Translations under genes and position numbers: made by a program
Assembly (NCBI GenBank): GCA_006227965.1
Contig: SBFL01000273.1
Span: 1-9,004 of the forward strand
Origin: Bacteroidota bacterium
GTDB lineage: Bacteria > Bacteroidota > Bacteroidia > Flavobacteriales > Flavobacteriaceae
Length of the DNA stretch: 9,004 bases
Reading direction: 5' to 3'
Notes under the pieces: model-generated
Told to the model about the DNA's origin: nothing
What the model saw: the letters and a program-made list of their open reading frames with translations, nothing else
Databases searched by the model: none
Shown here: piece after piece, positions 5,621 through 9,004 of the stretch
Numbering within the stretch: the stretch's first letter is position 1
How the letters are laid out: each line of letters starts with the position of its first letter

Positions 5621-6310
5621 ATGTCAAAGATATTAAACGTTCAGCAGCTTCGGAAAACCTATCAAAGCGGCGGATCTGAGCTTACCGTGCTTGAGGATAT
5701 CTCCTTTTCGGTGCCCTCCGGGACCAGCTATGCCATCGTAGGCCCGTCCGGCAGCGGTAAAACAACCCTACTGGGGCTGTGTGCCGGTCTCGACACCCCT
5801 GATTCCGGATCGGTGACGGTATGCGGTCAGCATATGGAAGATCTTTCAGAAGATCAGCGGGCCGCACTTCGGAGTAACAAGGTGGGCTTCATCTTTCAGA
5901 ACTTTCAGCTTCTCCCAACCCTTACCGCCCTTGAAAACGTCAGTGTCCCTTTGGAATTACAGGGGGACCGGAAGGCCTCAGAAATAGCTCGATCCCTTCT
6001 GGAAAAAGTAGGTCTGGGTGACCGGACACACCATTATCCAAGTCAGTTATCTGGTGGGGAACAACAACGTGTAGGTTTGGCAAGGGCTTTCGCAAACCGG
6101 CCTGAAATCCTTTTTGCGGACGAACCCACGGGGAACCTGGATGAGCAGACCGGTGACCGGGTTGTACAGTTGCTGTTCGACCTGAATCAGGAAGCCGGGA
6201 CCACCCTGATCATCGTAACCCACGATATGAATCTGGCCAGGCGTTGCAATCAACTTATGCGACTACAGGGAGGAAGAATCCTCGAATCTGTTAACTCCGG
6301 GACCGCATGA
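5621..6310 (+). CDS. ybbA: ABC transporter ATP-binding protein, LolD/MacB/YbbA family
   Basis: The cytoplasmic ATPase of a MacB-type (type VII) ABC transporter. From the ATG at 5621 it has 229 residues, normal for the family. Walker A is GPSGSGKT at 41-48, the Q-loop Gln is in IFQNFQLLP near 93, the signature LSGGEQQR is at 143-150, Walker B is [12 protein letters not shown] at 163-174 with Glu168 as catalytic base, and the H-loop His is at 201 (VTHD). An earlier in-frame ATG at 5579 would add 14 residues with no family likeness (MCIFCGRLTDLNQS), so MSKILNV is preferred. The stop overlaps the start of the permease gene in ATGA, a sign of translational coupling and of a two-gene unit. Among LolD-like ATPases the partner permease and the divergent TesA-like gene point to the YbbA subgroup. 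Confidence 0.95.
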   Translation: MSKILNVQQLRKTYQSGGSELTVLEDISFSVPSGTSYAIVGPSGSGKTTLLGLCAGLDTPDSGSVTVCGQHMEDLSEDQRAALRSNKVGFIFQNFQLLPTLTALENVSVPLELQGDRKASEIARSLLEKVGLGDRTHHYPSQLSGGEQQRVGLARAFANRPEILFADEPTGNLDEQTGDRVVQLLFDLNQEAGTTLIIVTHDMNLARRCNQLMRLQGGRILESVNSGTA

Positions 6311-8856
6311 GCCAACCTGAGAATTCAGCAGGCTACCCATGGTTGTTTCGCATGGCCTGGCGTGATGGCCGCGCCAGCCTGAAGCGGCTGGTGCTGTTCA
6401 TGAGTGCCATCGTGCTTGGGATCGCAGCCCTTGTATCCATACAAAACTTTGGGAGGACCCTTGAAGAAACCATATCCGGTCAGTCCAGAGAGCTGATGGG
6501 GTCGGATTATCTGATTGACAGTGACCATCCTGCCAATGAGCGCGTTCAGGGGATCATCGATTCCCTTGGAGGCACTCAGAGCCGAGAAATAAGCTTTGTC
6601 TCCATGGCTCTGTTTCCCGCCAGGGAGGGCAGCAAACTTATCAGGGTCCGTGCCATGGAGGGAGGATATCCATTTTACGGACATTTGCGGACCCAGCCGG
6701 AATCTGCGGCCTCCGATTACCAAACTACTGGGGCCGCCCTGGTGGACGCCACCATGATGCTGCAATTCGGACTGGAGGCAGGAGATTCCATAAAGATCGG
6801 CCAAAAGGTATTCCGCATAGGAGGCCGATTGCTGGAAGCCCCGGGCAACACCGTGGTTTCAACTTCTGTGGCCCCGGCGGTTTGGATCCCATACCATACC
6901 CTGGATGCCACCGGCCTGGTCCAGACCGGTAGCAGACTGGAGTATAATTACTATTTCAAAGCGCCTCCCGGAACTGATCTGGAGGTTCTGTACGACAGAC
7001 TTGACCCCGTGCTGGACGCGGAAGATGCGGACATGGACCTGCACACGGATACCAGCCAGCGGCTGGGCAGACGGTTTGAAAACGTTGGGCGCTTCCTGAA
7101 ACTGGTGGCCTTTATTGCGCTGTTGCTGGGATGCCTTGGGATTGCCAGTTCGGTCCACATCTACATGAAGGAAAAACGCGCCTTTATCGCCGTGCTGAAA
7201 TGCATGGGAGCCACCCGAAAACAGGCTTTTCTCATATTCCTGATCCAGATCGCCGGTATTGGTTTGCTCGGGGGAATTCTCGGTTCCTCCTTGGGCCTTG
7301 TGCTGCAGCAGATCTTCCCGCGGTTGGTACAGGACTTCCTGCCCGTGGAACTGGAGTGGGCCACCCATTGGGGGCCGGTATTTTTAGGGATAGGCCTTGG
7401 GTTATTGATGGCGGTATTGTTTGGCCTCCTGCCGCTGATGAGTACCTGGTTCATCAGCCCCCTTTCGGTACTTCGCATAGGACAACAGGATAGCCCGCGT
7501 TCAAGAAGACTTACCGCCGGGGTACTTGCCCTGATTTTTTCAGGGATTTGGGGGGTGGCCTATCAAATCCTCGGACAACCCCTACGGGCCCTGTGGTTTG
7601 TGATCGGTATTGCCATTACGTTTCTCATACTGGCGGGCATTGCCTGGGGACTCATGCGTTTGATTCGCAGGTATTTTCCTCATTCGTGGGGGTTCGAAGC
7701 CAGACAGAGCCTCCTGAACCTGTTCCGTCCCAATAACCAAACCCTGGTGCTGATCCTCGCCATAGGGATCGGTACATTTCTTATCAGCACCCTTTATTTT
7801 ACCCAGGACATGCTGCTGGCCCGTGCAAAACTGGATGACGCAACGCCATCGGCAAACCTCATCCTTCTCGATGTGCAGGCCGAGCAGGAGTCGGCAGTGG
7901 AGGAGCTGATCCGGCCCAGGGGGCTTCCGGTACTCGAAAACATACCCATCGTGACCATGCGGATGGATCAGATTGGAGACATGAAGGTGGACGATATCCG
8001 AAAGGACACCGCCTCGACGATAAACGGATGGATCCTGAACCACGAGTTCCGCGTAACCTATCGGGATTCTCTGACACCTTCTGAACGCCTGTTGGAAGGG
8101 ACCTGGGTCCCCCGTTATAAAGCTGCTGAAGGTCCTGTTCCCATCTCCCTTTCGGACAATGTGGCCAGGGATGCTCAGGTATCAGTAGGGGATCGCATTG
8201 TCTTCAACGTTCAGGGAGTGCTAATGGAGACCGTGGTTTCCAGCATACGCGAGGTGGACTGGGGTCGGTTGCAGCTTAATTTTTCTGTGGTCTTTCCCGA
8301 GGGCGTGCTCGAGCAGGCACCCCGGTTCCATGTCCTGACTACCTATGCACCTGATGAAATGAAGTCTGCCAGTTTCCAGCAGGACCTCGTCCGTGCCTAT
8401 CCGAATATTTCCGTTCTGGACATCCGTCAGTTGCTTAGCGTGGTAAGTGATATCCTGGATAAACTCTCCTGGGTGATCCGGTTTATGGCTTTTTTCAGTA
8501 TCCTAACCGGATTCATCGTTTTGCTCGGGGCGGTACGGACCAGCAAATTCCAGCGGATCCGTGAAAGCGTCCTGCTAAGGACACTGGGGGCCAAAAGCGG
8601 TCAGATCCTTCGGATAACCGCCCTGGAGTATTTGTTTTTGGGCGCCATCGGCAGCCTGATGGGCGTGGTACTGGCCCTGCTGGGGACACAGTTGCTGGCC
8701 TATGGCGTTTTCGAACTCAATTTTGTCCCTTCCTGGATCCCGTTCCTGATCGTTTTTCCACTGATAAGCCTTACGGTTCTTACCATCGGTCTGTTCAACA
8801 GCCGGGCCGTACTGAACAGTCCGCCTCTGGAGGTACTCCGAAAGGAAGGGGTTTAA
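6307..8856 (+). CDS. ybbP: ABC transporter permease, FtsX-like, YbbP type
   Basis: An 849-residue inner-membrane permease with about ten transmembrane helices, the hallmark of YbbP rather than the four-helix MacB or LolC/E. Probable helices are at 26-47, 263-287, 308-333, 355-378, 402-420, 428-450, 479-498, 722-743, 772-797 and 809-830. The two large stretches between helices 1 and 2 (about 48-260) and between helices 7 and 8 (about 499-720) are the periplasmic domains. The FtsX core repeats after each: VLKCMGATRKQ at 296-306 and LLRTLGAKSGQ at 756-766 are the coupling segments that contact the ATPase. Transporters of this class usually transmit ATP-driven movement to periplasmic domains instead of passing a substrate through a pore. 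The start overlaps the end of the ATPase gene (ATGA). Paired with the divergent lipid-anchored TesA-like hydrolase, a role in extracting hydrophobic molecules for hydrolysis is likely but inferred. Confidence 0.93.
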   Translation: MSQPENSAGYPWLFRMAWRDGRASLKRLVLFMSAIVLGIAALVSIQNFGRTLEETISGQSRELMGSDYLIDSDHPANERVQGIIDSLGGTQSREISFVSMALFPAREGSKLIRVRAMEGGYPFYGHLRTQPESAASDYQTTGAALVDATMMLQFGLEAGDSIKIGQKVFRIGGRLLEAPGNTVVSTSVAPAVWIPYHTLDATGLVQTGSRLEYNYYFKAPPGTDLEVLYDRLDPVLDAEDADMDLHTDTSQRLGRRFENVGRFLKLVAFIALLLGCLGIASSVHIYMKEKRAFIAVLKCMGATRKQAFLIFLIQIAGIGLLGGILGSSLGLVLQQIFPRLVQDFLPVELEWATHWGPVFLGIGLGLLMAVLFGLLPLMSTWFISPLSVLRIGQQDSPRSRRLTAGVLALIFSGIWGVAYQILGQPLRALWFVIGIAITFLILAGIAWGLMRLIRRYFPHSWGFEARQSLLNLFRPNNQTLVLILAIGIGTFLISTLYFTQDMLLARAKLDDATPSANLILLDVQAEQESAVEELIRPRGLPVLENIPIVTMRMDQIGDMKVDDIRKDTASTINGWILNHEFRVTYRDSLTPSERLLEGTWVPRYKAAEGPVPISLSDNVARDAQVSVGDRIVFNVQGVLMETVVSSIREVDWGRLQLNFSVVFPEGVLEQAPRFHVLTTYAPDEMKSASFQQDLVRAYPNISVLDIRQLLSVVSDILDKLSWVIRFMAFFSILTGFIVLLGAVRTSKFQRIRESVLLRTLGAKSGQILRITALEYLFLGAIGSLMGVVLALLGTQLLAYGVFELNFVPSWIPFLIVFPLISLTVLTIGLFNSRAVLNSPPLEVLRKEGV

Positions 8857-8926
8857 GCGTCCCCGGTGCCCGATGCCGTGACAGGCTGGAATTACTCTGG
8901 CAAATAATCTTAAGAAAAGATCTATA

Positions 8927-9004
8927 TCAGGGGGAGATAATCCGAAGGGGGTATTTCCCAAAAACGGCTTCCTGTTCCTCCGGGGATAGTTCTGTAAGGG
9001 TTTT
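8927..9004 (-). CDS. Unidentified protein, C-terminal fragment
   Basis: The minus strand is open from the right edge for 25 codons to a TGA at 8927-8929. The reading contains LTELSPEEQEAVFGKYPL and ends RIISP, a protein-like composition (acidic helix followed by a hydrophobic end), unlike the other two minus frames. It would be the end of a gene convergent with the permease gene, leaving a 70-base gap (8857-8926) with no convincing terminator. The fragment is too short to assign a family. Confidence 0.5.
   Translation of the reverse strand, partial: KTLTELSPEEQEAVFGKYPLRIISP

Noticed and set aside
6859..7368. 169-codon minus-strand open frame opposite the permease
   Set aside because: It lies opposite a well-supported transmembrane protein and has no recognisable domain or start signal.
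8575..8961. 128-codon minus-strand open frame across the permease end
   Set aside because: It is mostly antisense to the last permease helices and uses a TTG start; the other minus frame ending at 8927 reads as a better protein tail.
1..9004. CRISPR array, insertion sequence, tRNA or rRNA
   Set aside because: I saw no regularly spaced repeats, transposase-like proteins, terminal inverted repeats or structural RNA sequences.

Overview
The window looks like chromosomal DNA of a marine-type flavobacterium (Bacteroidetes, family Flavobacteriaceae). The reasons are the protein styles (an ECF sigma/membrane anti-sigma/large secreted protein operon, a Bacteroidetes-type M23 peptidase without signal peptide, many short-signal lipoproteins), the scarcity of Shine-Dalgarno sequences and the A-rich start contexts. 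Base composition is more balanced than in most flavobacteria, which would fit a higher-GC genus such as Robiginitalea; that genus-level guess is inference. No mobile element, phage gene, CRISPR array, tRNA or rRNA was seen.

Layout. At 1-237 (minus) lies the N-terminal end of an aldose 1-epimerase gene cut by the window edge. Divergent from it, at 230-2822 (plus), is a self-contained regulatory operon: a well-formed ECF-type promoter (TGCAAC, 16-base spacer, CGTCTA), an ECF sigma factor, a single-pass membrane protein that is the likely anti-sigma factor, and a 477-residue exported protein with a roughly 100-residue charged helix set between beta-rich parts. The three genes overlap by 17 and 29 bases. 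Next are a lipoprotein MsrA (2907-3605, minus) and, divergent from it, an M23 metallopeptidase (3774-4418, plus). A 186-base gap with notable inverted repeats (4419-4604) leads to a small secreted basic protein (4605-4844, plus).

The right half is a TesA/YbbA/YbbP locus. An SGNH hydrolase lipoprotein (4841-5551, minus) is divergent from a LolD/YbbA-family ABC ATPase (5621-6310, plus), which overlaps by 4 bases the 849-residue YbbP-type permease (6307-8856, plus). The same divergent arrangement occurs in Escherichia coli, so the hydrolase and transporter probably work together on hydrophobic or esterified envelope molecules. The window closes with the last 25 codons of an unidentified minus-strand gene (8927-9004).

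The themes are envelope maintenance: stress-type transcription control, repair of oxidised proteins outside the cytoplasm, cell-wall hydrolysis and lipid-related extraction or hydrolysis. The parts most worth following up are the sigma operon with its autoregulatory-looking promoter and unusual effector protein, the structured 4419-4604 leader with its small secreted protein, and the lipid-anchored TesA partner.
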